From Colias croceus (Eukaryota > Arthropoda > Insecta > Lepidoptera > Pieridae): 64,000 bases of DNA. The stretch spans positions 1,984,001 through 2,048,000 of the forward strand of contig NC_059555.1 of NCBI RefSeq assembly GCF_905220415.1, given 5' to 3'. Positions 46,349 through 59,200 of this stretch are shown piece after piece (position 1 is the first letter of the stretch; every line of letters starts with the position of its first letter). The notes under the pieces were generated by a model that was given only the letters and a program-made list of their open reading frames with translations, did not search any database and was not told the origin of the DNA. A program made the translations under genes and the position numbers.

Positions 46349-46659
46349 GGCCATCTACATGTTTGCCGAACAACGAACACATATAGACGGCGCTATACAG
46401 AGAATCGAGAAGGAAATAAGTACATCTCTTTTCTACGTATAGTGCTGTCCCTATGTGTTCTTTGTTTGTCACATTTATTTATTTATTTAAACTCTTTAAT
46501 AGTTGTACAGAAGCCTTAGAACTACTTACACATAGAACAGAGTACAACTATTTTGGCGGCCTTATCACTTAATAGTGATCTCTTCCAGGCAACCACGGTA
46601 AAAGGTAAACAAGCAAAAAGATCACTAATTGACATTGTTCGGCAGACGTGTGGATGGCC
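46349..46659. mobile_element. MITE with GGCCATC inverted ends
   Basis: Left end GGCCATCTACATGTTTGCCG and right end CGGCAGACGTGTGGATGGCC pair over ~25 bp with a few mismatches; TA flanks both sides (46347-46348, 46660-46661). The centre carries a TTTATTTATT-rich segment. Confidence 0.75.
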
Positions 46660-46869
46660 TATAATATATTCACATTTTGTTTCTTAAATCTACATAAAAA
46701 AAAACCTATAGCTAACAAATTAAAATTCATGCCCATAGCTTGACTGTAACCACTGTACTAGGTATGTGCTGTGAGGTGGGGACCGGGTAAGAAAGAGCAT
46801 GACTTAGAAGTTACAATGAAACGGAATGTTAATGTTTATACATACCTGTTAATTACTTGTGTTGGAAAA

Positions 46870-47106
46870 TCCATACTAATATTATAAATGCGAAAGTAAC
46901 TCTGTCTGTCTGTTACTCAATCACGCCTTAACTACTGAACCAATTTGCATGAAATTTGGTATAGAGACATTTTGTTACCCGAGAAAGGACATAGGCTACT
47001 TTTTACCTGGGACATAGGATAGGTTTTACCCCAGAAACCCCACGGGAACGGGAACTATATGGGTTTTCTTTGACTGTGCGGGCGAAGCCGCGGGTGGAAA
47101 GCTAGT
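46870..47106 (+). repeat. Family A repeat, near full length
   Basis: Begins ACTAATATTATAAATGCG and ends GCGGGCGAAGCCGCGGGTGG, with ACCCCAGAAACCCCACGGG in between. Confidence 0.75.
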
Positions 47107-47272
47107 AAAGAATAAAGAATGAAGAATGGTCGGTACTCTCCCCCGCCTCGCTGCGCACATACTTATACAGCCTTACAGCGGTTGTGGTCAAGCTATAATA
47201 AAAACTATATAAAATCAACATGTCCTTAATGTAAGAAATGCATTCAAATAAAATTATTTATAACCAACATTG

Positions 47273-48106
47273 TTACGTTTCCCCTAACTCTTTTTTTAAT
47301 ATCTCTATTTTCATAAGAAGGTGCTGTTTTTCTAATTCATACAAAGTCTCTTTATGTTCTAGTTCTTTTTCTAAAAGTTTCCTTTGAATTATTTTTTGTA
47401 CCAACGCCTCTGTCATAATTTCTTTCTGAATCTTTGCCATTTCAAGGTTTTCATCTTCCATATTGATGTCTACAAAAGTATTATCTTCCTTTGGTTTAAC
47501 TGTAACACAACAGAATATAATAAATACTTTGTTTATTGAAAAGTAATCAAGAGTTTATTTGTTTGAATGCTCTAATGTCATGAACTATTAAACCAATTTC
47601 AAAAAGCTTTCACCATTATTAAAATAATTATAAGAATAAACAATATTGATTCATATTACTTTACTCAATACATATGGAATTAAAGTAATCTTGTTATTAA
47701 TTATAATATTGATTTCAATAAACTTACTATTATTAGGATTAGGCAAAGAGAAGTCTGATTCAAACTGATTATCATTTCCATCAACAGATGGAAGAATAAT
47801 CCTTTTTACTCTTTCTTCCGTATTCGTAAGCCGGAAAGGTATGGTCATACCATCACTTGTTCTGAAGCGTTTCCTAGTGTCCCTCTTTATCGCCTCATAC
47901 TTAAGCTTTAGATGTTTGTGATCCCGAAAGACAGAACCATTGAATGCTCGTTCAATATCTTTCCATGCTTCCTTTTTTTCTTGCCAAGTAGTAGCATCAC
48001 TCTTTTTGTTTTCTATAATGTGTTTTCTCTCTTCTACTAACGATATCAAGAGGTCTGTTTCATCTTGAGTGAAATTAGAACTTCGTTCCCGCTTTTGTTT
48101 CTCCAT
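47273..48106 (-). CDS. Myb/SANT-like DNA-binding protein (MSANTD3-like)
   Basis: Two exons, 47728-48106 and 47273-47499, joined by GT-AG (donor A|GTAAGT, acceptor TTACAG); the sum is 606 nt, 201 residues. Residues ~10-85 (FTQDETDLLISLVEERKHII, ENKKSDATTWQEKKEAWKDI, then LKYEAIKRDTRKRF) match the Myb/SANT-like domain of MSANTD3-type proteins, where a trihelix binds DNA. After a linker, residues ~145-198 form a strongly charged coiled coil (MAKIQKEIMTEALVQKIIQR, LEKELEHKETLYELEKQ) that probably dimerises. It is likely nuclear. Such domains also come from Harbinger transposons, so domestication is possible, but no transposon ends flank this gene. Without splicing, the first exon would read a short unrelated tail into the intron. 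Confidence 0.88.
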
Positions 48107-48758
48107 TTATTTGAACTAAAGTAAAAAGCTATTTGAAAAATATAAACTTAATAGTTTTACAGATACTTTCAATTTATTCATTTTGAACCTAAGTTTAGAA
48201 CTAAAATCACGGTACCTACACGACGAATCAAGATTTGAGATACCTAGTTATACAGGATATATTAACACAATTTCAATTCAATTTTATTTTATGAATGGTG
48301 GGATATTAACACTGAGGGATAACAACAATCATTGACATTTGTCATTTGTGATTTTGAAATTTAATTGACAGACAAACCGCTTTATGACATTTACGTTTCG
48401 TTTCTGCTAACACATTGTAACAAAGAAAAAGAAGAAAATAGGTAATGATTTTTGATATAACCAGATATAACCTTATTACGTAATTTTTTTAAGAGTTTGA
48501 TAATTAGTAGGTACTTAATTTTTTGTGAATCGGAAACAGACTATACTTAGCCGGTAGTCCAAGTAGCCTTATCAACAACTAAGCTTAAAATAATATTTGC
48601 GATAACTTACACCTGCGCCTTTATTTATAGACAAGTGAAATCATACTTAAAAATACACCACAAACCACACACAAACCACATAATATTGTTACAAAGCAGC
48701 GTTAGCAGTCACTTTTGGAAAAATAGCGCGATTGGCGCTTATGACCGTTAAGTTTTTT

Positions 48759-49021
48759 AACCGACTTCAAAAAAAAGGAGGAGGTTATCAATTCGGCCGG
48801 TATGTTTTTTTTTTTATGTATGTACACCGATTACTCCGAGGTTTCTGAACCGATTTACGTGATTCTTTTTTTGTTCGATGCGAGATGGTGTCGAATTGGT
48901 CCCATAAAAATTTTATTCGGATAGGCCCAATAGTTTTTATTTTATGAGCATTTTTGTCTGTAGGTATTTGTGAATTTTGCAAGTGCAAGTTTGAAGTCGG
49001 TTGTTTTTAACGCAGTTATTA
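48759..49021. mobile_element. Non-autonomous element with AACCGACTTCAAA ends (copy 2)
   Basis: Nearly identical to 10842-11110, including ATGTATGTACACCGATTACT, CGGATAGGCCCA and the GTTTTTAACGCAGTTAT end. Confidence 0.75.
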
Positions 49022-49494
49022 TTTTTTATTATCACCTTGTAGTTCAGTAGTTAGTACATAACTAACTAAAAATAGTACTTAAAATTTGTACCACAGACTT
49101 CTAAATACTTACTGGTTGACTGGTTCTCATAGAGCGGGCAGCCTCGCGAAGCATTTTCCGAGCTAAATACACTACAGGCTATACTTTTGATCCTATTATT
49201 ATATTATTATGTTATAGATCTAATCTGGATTCTGTTCGTCGATTGTAGATATTAAATAAGGACTTATCTACTCGGTTTTAAAACTCCATACATTATCATT
49301 ATACTCTTACATTATCATAAATTAGATTATGTATTTAGTTATTTTATTTAACGCCCAAAATAGCTACTTATTATATGCAGGAGATAAAAATTTAAATAGC
49401 TGGTTATGTGGGCTTGATGGTTTTCTGACGGGTCAGGTTTTTTAATAATATTATTTCCTGTTTTAAATTCAATAGGACATTATATAAGTAATAA

Positions 49495-49680
49495 TACTAG
49501 CAGTGCCCCGCGGTTTTACCCGCATTGCTCCGCTCTTGATGGTGATGATATTATAATATAACATGAAGCTTTCCTCGATAAATGGGCTAAATAATTTTTC
49601 AAATTCGACGACTAGTTCCTGAGATTTAGTATGTTCCATTAGCATTTTCAAACAAACAAACTCTTCAGCTTTATGATATG
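49495..49680 (-). repeat. Family C repeat, reverse copy
   Basis: GTGCCCCGCGGTTTTACCCG, CCTCGATAAATGGGC and CAAACAAACTCTTCAGCTTT. Confidence 0.7.
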
Positions 49681-49779
49681 AAGTACCTATATAAATTATA
49701 TAGGTAGCTAGTATAATTATTAAGGTTTGATATTACGCAGATAAAATAAAACAAATTCGTCAGTGTTATAAATACTTTA

Positions 49780-52700
49780 CTAATCAATGTCTAGTTTTTT
49801 AAAGGATCCTTCTACACCCCCAAATATATCTGTGTAAGTTTTCGGTTTGCCAGGCCTCAGGGACTCCACTACTCTCTTCTTATTTTCATTTTCGAAGAAA
49901 GCTTTGTTCGCGCGTAACTTATTTATAACATCATCTGGAAAGAAAAAACAAGCATTGTTAGTATTCATCATCATCAAAGTACCTATTTTTGATGTCATAT
50001 TTTCCAATACTTATCCTTATTCAATCCTTACCAAGTAATTCATCTAACGGCTTACTATTTCCCCCAACTTCCTTTGGCAAGGCTTCAATTGGAATATATT
50101 CTTTTAAAGTCTTAAACCCTTCAGAGTGTGGTAGAACAACATGAACTAAGTCATTCGACACAAATGGCTTCATCATATTCATCACCCTTTCAATGAATGG
50201 AGGCGAATTCAGTAAGTGTATCTTCTTTAATTTTATTGGTATTGCTTTCTGAAATAAATAAAACTGTATATAAGAAAGTGTAATTCTGAGCTGTAAGTTC
50301 ATTTTGAAAATTCATTAGGTATATTATTATAGTTTTACTATCATGAATAATAGGTACTTTCACGTTATCAGGTACCAAGAGAACATTCGATCTTAAAAAG
50401 CAGCACACACATTTAGGCATCAAAGTAAGATAGCAAGATTTAAATATCGTTAGCCATTGAGTTACTATGTACTACGTACTAGAGAGTTACACTATTTATG
50501 CTACATAATTGAGTTAGAGTCAATCGTCTCAAACAATTTTTTTTGTTACATTGATTGGCTTTAATTTATAAATAATAAGAGGCAGAATATCTAAAAGTGT
50601 ATGACTCACTAGCCGCCATGCGCCGCCCGCTTGTCGTACAGATTTTGTTCGTGGTGTCCTCTCTAAACGTAGTACCTAATAATACCTCAATGTCGTTAGC
50701 GAGTAAATTCTGGCTAATTGGCTACATTTTGAAACGTGCCGTGCGTAACCTATATAATATGTATATACCTATTCATAGTTCTACAACAAAACAGCTGGTA
50801 TTTGTACATATCAATTTAAAAGTGGGTGAATCGATAACGATCACTGATATACCTATGTAAATATCACGACTAAGTTATTATAATAAAAAAATAAAAAACT
50901 AGTTATTGGGTAAGCATTTAAAGATACATATTTAAATCACCGATTGGTCTATTTTAATATTCCAAGTCCAAATTTTTTTACGGAGTGTCAAAACGAGTAT
51001 CAGTTGACATAGTGGATTTAAAAATATTTGATTTTGATAATGATTTTCGGATATTAATTGCATCATTAAGGCACAATTAAGGGCCGATTCTCAGACCATG
51101 ACTAAATTAAAATTCCAATAGTGTGTAATAACACAATATTAGTTACAATAATTTATTATATATATCCGACGGTTAACTTATAGGCTACAGATTGAAAATA
51201 TTTATAGGTATTACAATTTAGTGCTCACTATTTGTAATAATACTCCTCCCAAATTGGTTACCTAATCGATGTGGGTTGTTTAAAGTTTATGAGTCTATTC
51301 TGAAACGAAAAAGGAAATTCGTAAATAGGTCGGTAGGTAGGCACATACATATTTCTAAAATACACGTCCTACGCACGTTATTCGCGCGTAACTAAATCTG
51401 TATTTTATAGTAGGACGCGTGAGAGATTAATAAAACTATTTTTAACCGACCGGTTCCCAATTCCCACGCAGAATGTATTTTTTAATACTCGATCGAATTT
51501 ATAGTTAATAAACTTTAAAAATTCATGTTTAAAAAGTATTTGTAGGTATGCTATAAAAAATTAAAATACCTACCTTCTACTATTGGATTATCATAATTCA
51601 GCATTTTATCGATGCCAAATTTTGAAAAACACATAAAAATTAGCACATTGGCTGTCTGGATTAATTTATCTGTGTTGGCGATACATTTAGCGATTCATTG
51701 TTACCAATGCAACCTTGAAAAATTAGTTTTTTCCTTGTAAGTAATAATTAATTCAAACTTTTCAGTGTATCGTGATGATAATCGTAATTTTATTTACAGT
51801 ATATTTTATTTATTTATTTGTAACTTGTTATATTATGATAGAATTCGCTGTAATTAACATTTTTTTATTAGCTACACAAGGTTACATACAAATATACAGT
51901 TTAACCTTCATTAAACTCGATTTTGATCCACTTTACACGGACAAATTAATTCACATTTTGTACACTTATCAAGTAACGGTGACCATACATTAATAATTGT
52001 GTGTACTTTTTGTATTTATAATCGATATCTTTTTTTTAAACATAGTCATTTGTATGTCTGTCTGACCGTATTTTGTTAGTCAAAATTCAAAGTTTCAAAC
52101 GACACATAAAATAATACTTACTGCCAATATTTTCATACAACAGGTTTTTATATACACTGAATAGCTGTCTCATCAAAATGTTTATCTAATATCTAACTCA
52201 GATTTTAGCAACATACTTATCGTTCATCGTATACATATATTCAAACATAATAATATGAGTTTTGTCTGGGAAAAATTGTGGGAAATAGTTACTAAATAGC
52301 ACAAAGTATAAAATTCTTAGAATAGACATAGAAAATAAACTAACCTGTACATAATACAAGAACTGCTGTATGTTTTTAAGGTCTACTTTCGGCGCATGGC
52401 TCATGTTGTAGTTTTCGAAGTTGACCACCAGCTCCAGGCCTGGGGTTGTTCCACATTCGTATTGCCAGAAGTCTATAGTTAAGAAGAATGCCCTAAAATA
52501 TCCATAAATAATTTATTTATTATTTAATAAATATAGGTATACCTACGCATGCATTAAGCATGACTTTGCCACAAACTATTAAACAAGAATTATTATTATG
52601 AAAATGTGAAAATGTGTGCTGTATTGTATGGCGTGCCAAAGAGATACACATAAATACATTACATACAAACATACATACATACATATCCCTTTATTGTAAA

Positions 52701-53902
52701 AAAAAATCGCAAAATGTGTTGGTAAGCGCATATTGAGAACTACATTATTCGAATTTTATGATTTTCAACAAAACTTCATGAGAAGTTTTGCCATAAAATT
52801 TAAATGTGCATAAAAACCTAAAATTATCGGCGACGTCGAATAAACTCGGGTCAGTATTCAATCCATGAGTGTACAAAATTGTATTACCGTCTCTTGATTT
52901 TCCAGGGAGAAATACGAATAATCTGAAAAAATATAAATAAATTTCCTCAATCAAGTTAAAAATTATACGAGAATGTACATCCGTCTATGAATAATTAGAA
53001 CAATTAGACTTTTTCTCTTTATTTTAAAATATAATTTCGTTACATACTGTCTTTGTAAAATCCCCTCCATTTTGGAGTCAAATACACGATCCTTGAAGTA
53101 CGACGTGAAGAGAGTTCGTAAAGAATAATTTAGATCCATTAATTGTTTGGCGACTTCAATGCTATTGTTGCAACTGTAATACGCATGAATGATGTCTAAA
53201 TCTGAAACCAATGTTATACACATATTAAAATACCGACTTTTAATTCTAAATTGTAATAATTTTTCCGCTATCTCTTAATTATAATTGAGAGCGTTTTTGA
53301 ACCACATTTTATGGTTTAGAGAGAATTAGAGAAATGCTCTGGAATTTGTACACTGTACAAATTCAAGTTTATAATATATTTTTTTATAATATACTAGCTT
53401 ACCGCCCGCGCGCTTTGTTTTAAACCTAATAAATTATATACTAAAACCTTCCTCTTGAATCACTCTATCTATTAAAAAAAACTGCATCAAAATCCATTGC
53501 GTAGTTTTAAAGATTTAAGCATACAAAGGGACATAGGGACATAGGGACAGAGAAAGCGACTTTGTTTTATATAATATGTAGTGATGAGAGTGAAGTCCTA
53601 TGTAAACGATTTTCATGGTAAAGCCCGTAAAGAAGTGATTTTGCGCATTATTACTTTAGTGCTTACCTAGGTACCTAGTTAACAAAACTATTTCTGACAA
53701 TTAGATAAGTTTTTTTATTACGACTGAATCTTACTGGTCATTTTTATTCAGATATTTTGAGAAAGGCGTAAATACCTGTAATATATTTTTCTGGTAGATG
53801 CGGTTGTGTTTGCAACCACTTCCGAATCTTGGCTACATCTTCAGGAGTGACACCAGTGCCTTTCTTGTATTCTGCTCCCACGGGAAACTCTTGGACTTCC
53901 AT
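49780..53902 (-). CDS. CRAL-TRIO domain lipid-binding protein 2
   Basis: Six coding exons: 53776-53902, 53048-53201, 52818-52922, 52345-52492, 50032-50248 and 49780-49934; the sum is 906 nt, 301 residues. Exons 2-6 match the other two paralogues base for base in length (154, 105, 148, 217, 155). The N-terminal helical part (AEYKKGTGVTPEDVAKIRKW) precedes the lipid-binding domain (LFVFLPGKSRDGNTILYTHG, LELVVNFENYNMSHA, NSPPFIERVMNMMKPFV) and the conserved tail IFGGVEGSFKKLDID. It is cytosolic by family, with an unknown hydrophobic ligand. Exon 3 would use a weak donor (AG|GTTTTTATG), unlike GTAAGC/GTAAGT in the paralogues; reading on would stop after 23 residues. Splicing of this exon is therefore the uncertain point, but all other exons are intact. 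Confidence 0.87.
53395..53590 (+). repeat. Family H repeat
   Basis: TAGCTTACCGCCCGCGCG, CCTAATAAATTATATAC and CATACAAAGGGACATAGGG, in intron 1 of CRAL-TRIO 2. Confidence 0.7.
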
Positions 53903-54261
53903 TTTACTACTGATTGTCTGAACCTATTAAAATAAAAAAATAAATATATTACTAGTGAAAACACAGAACTATATCTCGATATAGTTCTGCGAGTGAGTAC
54001 ATAGATAGGGTTTACACAAATAAATAAATTATAGACTCTTTTGCATGTTCGTTGGTGCGTCAGTTTTAATTATAGGTCCTATTTAGGTATCTAAACAATA
54101 AATTATGCATTTGACTTGTTTTATTTTGCAAAAAGAATTTTGATTTCGCTATTTAATTAATAATTAATTACTGAATAATAAATAACAACCATGAGTGTCT
54201 GAAGCCATTGCAAATAATAAAAAAATAATAATAATAACAATAAATATAAGTAAATACAAAC

Positions 54262-54330
54262 CTGGCAAATCAAAAGGTTCAAACCACTGAGCAAGTGGTT
54301 CAAACTGACATTCGTTCACAATACACCAAT
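54262..54330 (-). other. Noncoding first exon of CRAL-TRIO 2 (inferred)
   Basis: On the minus strand, GCCAG|GTTTGT is a donor at 54261, and the acceptor AATAG|GTTC at 53923 starts the coding exon's leader. The same exon is conserved at 61038-61085. This copy has an extra 18 bp that creates a small hairpin (AACCACT...AGTGGTT). Confidence 0.6.
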
Positions 54331-54960
54331 ATTTTCGTCCGATTATTTCAAAGATGTTATCAGAATATTATTATGTAACAATAAAATTGTGTGCGTGTGT
54401 CTCGAATTATATTTTTTTAAACCGCATTTAATTTTAAATTCTCACTCAAACTATTCGAACAATCACTCTGAAGTTGAAGATGTTTATCCGTCCATCCCTT
54501 TCTATCTCATTCAGGATAATATTTGCATCTCTTTTTGTAGCTAACTTCAGAGCAGTTACAAGTTACGATGTAATTTTTATTTTAATTCAATTCAATATTT
54601 TAAATTATGACTTTTCATTTTAACAGAGACCTCTAAGCGAGTAGACACTGACACACGCTTATAATCGACTAACGAGATTTCACAAAAGCAGTTTTTTTAT
54701 CATCTTAATGGATTGAGTTTATAAATAATTCAGCGTTTAAATAGCGATTATGTAACAAAACATTTTTTATTCACTTTGCTAGAACACTTACGTGAAGATT
54801 GTGTTGGCGACTATTTTATTTAATGTTGTAAACTTATGTGTAAAGGATTGTTTGAAATTTATACTAATTGCATTTTTTTAATCCACTGAGATTAGTTCTT
54901 CCATCCGTAGTTCAAACACTCGAATATGTAATGAATATTATTTAGGAAAGATATTAGTTT

Positions 54961-55525
54961 AGGATACATCGGCCATTTTTGCAAGTGACTACTATCAAGC
55001 TGATTTTCCGTTTGTAGCTTTATTTTGATGAGACACCGAATAATTTCGTGTACGAAACTCTCGATTGTGGTAGCTAACAGAGATAACAAGGATAAAATTT
55101 TTTGATTTGATGGTTCTCAAATATTTATTACGCAATTTGTAGGACAATATGTTTGTTGAATTATATAAACATTAACTAAGTGAAAACAAAAAAATTAGCT
55201 TGTTAGTAAATAGTAATCATTTATGATGACCTCGTTATCGATACACTTTGGAAAGGGGGACTCTTTGAACCAACCATAGATTTTGTAGGACAAATATTTT
55301 TTCGAATAATTTAGGTAATTATCTTGAGATTGAACAAAAAAAAAAGTTCAGTTAGTAATAAATATCTGAGAACCATCAAATCAAATTTTTTTATCCTTGT
55401 TATCTCTGTTAGCTACCACAATCGAGACTTTCGTACACGAAATTATTGGGCGTCTCATCAAAATAAAGCTACAAACGGAAAATTAGCTTGATAGTAGTCA
55501 CTTGCAAAAATGGGCGATGTATCCT
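54961..55525. mobile_element. Foldback element with ~171-bp inverted arms
   Basis: Left arm 54961-55131 (AGGATACATCGGCC ...) and right arm 55355-55525 are near-perfect inverses. The 223-bp centre is AT-rich and noncoding. It lies just outside block 1 of the segmental duplication. Confidence 0.82.
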
Positions 55526-56009
55526 GTTCTATATCAATAATGAGTCTAATTTCATCAGCCACGGAAACATATTTTATAATAGGTAATACCTATAAAAATA
55601 CTGTAATACTAGCTGTTGCGCGACTTTACTCGCGTGGTCAAAATTAACAGCTGATAACATATTATATGTTACGGCATGTTTTAACTTTTAACCAAGCGCC
55701 ATCCATCCGAATTAATTAGAGTGTTACAATTAATGTGCATTATAATGTATCATATAAAAAGCCTATGTCACTCGATAGTCGAAGTAGGAGTATTGTCAGG
55801 TGAAACCTTCTCATGGCAGCAACAAACGCATATTTGGAGCCCCAAGGTGCCCGATCGGTCCACGATACAATAGATTTTCTATTGTGGCTCTGGTTCCGGG
55901 GCCTGAGTTATTATGTAGTTGTTTTTATTTTTTTAATCATATTATTTCCTGTTTTAAATTCAATACCTAGGACATTATATATGTAATAATTATGTTAAGT
56001 ATAAGTTGT

Positions 56010-56205
56010 TTAGCTGTGCCCCGCGGTTTTACCCGCATTTCTCAGCTCCTGTTGGTCTTAGCGTGATGATACAAATTATATTATATCGGATGTAGCCGTC
56101 CTCGATAAATGAGATAAATAATTTTTCAAATCAGTCTAGTAGTTCCTGAGACTAGCACGTTCAAACAAACAAACTCTTCAGCTTTATAATATAGTATAGA
56201 TATAA
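56010..56205 (-). repeat. Family C repeat, reverse copy
   Basis: GCTGTGCCCCGCGGTTTTAC, TGTTGGTCTTAGCGTGATGA and CAAACAAACTCTTCAGCTTT. Confidence 0.7.
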
Positions 56206-56265
56206 TGAAGGTTTGATATTACGCAGATACAATAATACAAATTCATCAGTGTTATAAATAATTTA

Positions 56266-59200
56266 CTAATCAATGTCTAGTTTTTTAAAGGACCCTTCTA
56301 CACCCCCAAATATATCTGTGTAAGTTTTCGGTTTGCCAGGCCTCAGGGACTCCACCACTCTCTTCTTATTTTCATTTTCGAAGAAAGCTTTGTTCGCTCG
56401 CAACTTATTTAATACATCATCTGGAAATAAAACGAAATCAATTAATGCTATCAATAATCAATTAAAGATATTTGTTTTATACTATAAAATTATCGTATTT
56501 ATTAAAATGCAAATCAGGGATCATTTTTATACAACTAAATACAGTTTAACAATATAATTATATTGAATATTCCTTTTTAATTTAGCAATTTTTTTTTAAA
56601 TTTTATGAATTCGAAAACTCTATTCTCAATTATGCGTGACATGTTCATCCAAAATTTATCTTTATTCAATCATTATTCAATCCTTACCAAGTAATTCATC
56701 TAGCGGCTTATTATTTCCCCCAACTTCCTTCGGAAAGGCTTCAATTGGAATATATTCTTTTAAAGTCTTAAATCCCTCAGAGTGTGGTAGAACAATATCC
56801 ATTAGTTCATTTGCTATAAATGGCTTCATCACATTCATCAGCTTCTCGATGAATGGAGGCGAATTCAGTAAGTGTATCATCTTCAATTTTATTGGTATTG
56901 CTTTCTGAAATAATTAAAACTTTCTTTGAGACTGGGTGTAAATCACAGGTGTAAATGTTTACGTTTACTTTTGTAGTTACGTCAGACGATTTAACTGTGT
57001 CAACTCATGGTAGAGGTACTGAGCTGTGGTAAAAACATTTTGAAAATTCATTTGACGATTCAAAAGTGCTTCTAGAAGAAGTCTAATTGAATAAATGTTT
57101 GAATTTGAGTTTATTACTAACAGAACATTAGATCTTCAAAAACAATTCTGGCTAATTCGCTACATTTTGAAACGTGCTGTGCGTAACCTATATACCTACC
57201 TATTCATAATTCTACTTATAATTGGTGGTTTATCTTATTTGTTTATGGACGATATCTATTTTTTTGTACCTATGTTTGTCTGACTGAATTTTGAATTTAG
57301 ACTGTTTCCGACTTACGTCGGATTTTGACCCGCTTGTCAAAATTCAAAGTATCAAACGACTCATAAAAAATACTGCCACGGACTTAGGCCACGGAAATAA
57401 TATAGTCATACTATGTATATTTCCATGAATACTGCCAATATTTTCATACAAAAGGTTTCATATACATGATATACACTGACTGACTTATCAAAATGTTTAT
57501 CTGATTTCTAGCTCAGTCTCAGATTTAACTTTTAAGCCACATACTTATCGTTCATCAACATATTACGCTATAATATGAATTCTGCCTGGGAAAATTTGTG
57601 GGAAATACGGTTTGTGGGAAATAGAAATAGTAGATAGAGTAAAAAAATTGACAGTTTTCCGAATTTTAACAATATTTCGGAAAACTGACAGTACAAAGGT
57701 AGAAAGTATAAAATTTTTAGAATAGACATAGAAAATAAACTAACCTGTACATAATACAAGAACTGCTGTAAGTTTTTAAGGTCCATTTTCGGCGCATGGC
57801 TCATGTTGTAGTTTTCGAAGTTGACCACCAGCTCCAGGCCTGGGGCTGTTCCACATTCGTATTGCCAGAAGTCTATAGTTAAGAAGAATACCCTAAAAAT
57901 ATCCGTGAAGTCATTTATAGATAAAAAAAAATAAGGATTTGGGTTTGTTTTATTATCATGACTATAAATGGCTGACTATCTATTAGAAGAAATATACAAA
58001 TTAACGATATTAAAACATAGAGATTTGGTAAGTTTTTCCTTAAAATCAAAAATTAAAATCAATATCGATTTATAATGTTGCTTACTTCATACAGTCAGCG
58101 ACATCAAATAAACTTGGGTCAGTATTCAATCCATGAGTGTACAAAATTGTATTACCGTCTCTTGATTTTCCAGGGAGGAACACGAATAACCTGAAAAAAT
58201 ATTAACAAGTTGAAAGTTATTCAAGAGCAATTTTTTTTAATCTTGTTGAAAGTATGAGAAAATTATTAAACATTCCGATTTAATATACAAATTTTTGAAG
58301 ACATTTAGCAATATCAAATTGGGGTCCTGAATTCGGTCTTATTTATAAAAATCAATGCCACTTTTCGTTGTAATTCCATAACTCGAGAACGGCTGAACCG
58401 ATTTCGATAATTCTTTTTTTATTATATTCCTTGAAGTACGAGGATGGTTCTTATGTAGAGAAAACGTTAATATGTACCACGGGCGAAGCCGGGGCGGACC
58501 GCTAGTACTTTCATAAATTTCACTCTGGTAAAACACGAAAACCTACATAACTATTAATATCTACTTCTGTCTTTTTTGTCTAATTTTAAATTAACTCATT
58601 ATACATACTGTCTTTGTAAAATCCCCTCCATTTTAGAGTCAAATACAAGATCCTTGAAATACGACGTGAAGAGAGTTCGTAAAGAATAATTTAGATCCAT
58701 TAATTGTTTGGCGACTTCAATGCTATTGTTGCAACTGTAATACGCATGGATGATGTCTAAATCTGAAATTTTGTTACACATAAATACCTATTGAAATACC
58801 ATGGAAATACCAATATTTTGTTTCTAATTGTACCTACCTAATTATTTTACCGATCTCTCTCAATTATAATGAGAGCATTTTTGAACCATATTTATGGTGA
58901 GTTTAGAGTTTAGACCATGCCATATATTTATATTTTATAATAGATGTAATTCATTCCTTTTTTATGGCACGATTATACACGATTTTTATGGCAAAGCATG
59001 TAATGCAAAGCATGTAAAATAATGGTTTGGCTGATGTTAAGAGAAATTAACTTTTGCACTCAAAACTATTCCTGAAAGGTACGAAGGGATTTTTATTACG
59101 ATAATATTATGTCTTTACCTAATTTAATGTTTATTTTTCGTTATTATAGCTTGAATGAAACATGCAAAAGTAAAAAAATGTGTGTGTGTACTGTGTACAA

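Larger units (their letters stand above)
49740..54835. repeat. Segmental duplication, block 1 (with CRAL-TRIO 2)
   Basis: This block and 56230-61635 carry the same gene, introns and upstream DNA in the same order. Shared noncoding stretches include TTTGATATTACGCAGATA at the 3' side, GCTACATTTTGAAACGTGC in one intron, and GTTGGCGACTATTTTATTTAATG at the 5' side. The copies differ by indels and by a hAT and a short repeat present only in block 2. Confidence 0.88.

Noticed and set aside
47273..48106. Domesticated Harbinger transposon for the Myb/SANT-like gene
   Set aside because: The domain type allows it, but no inverted ends or target duplication flank the gene and no nuclease gene is adjacent.
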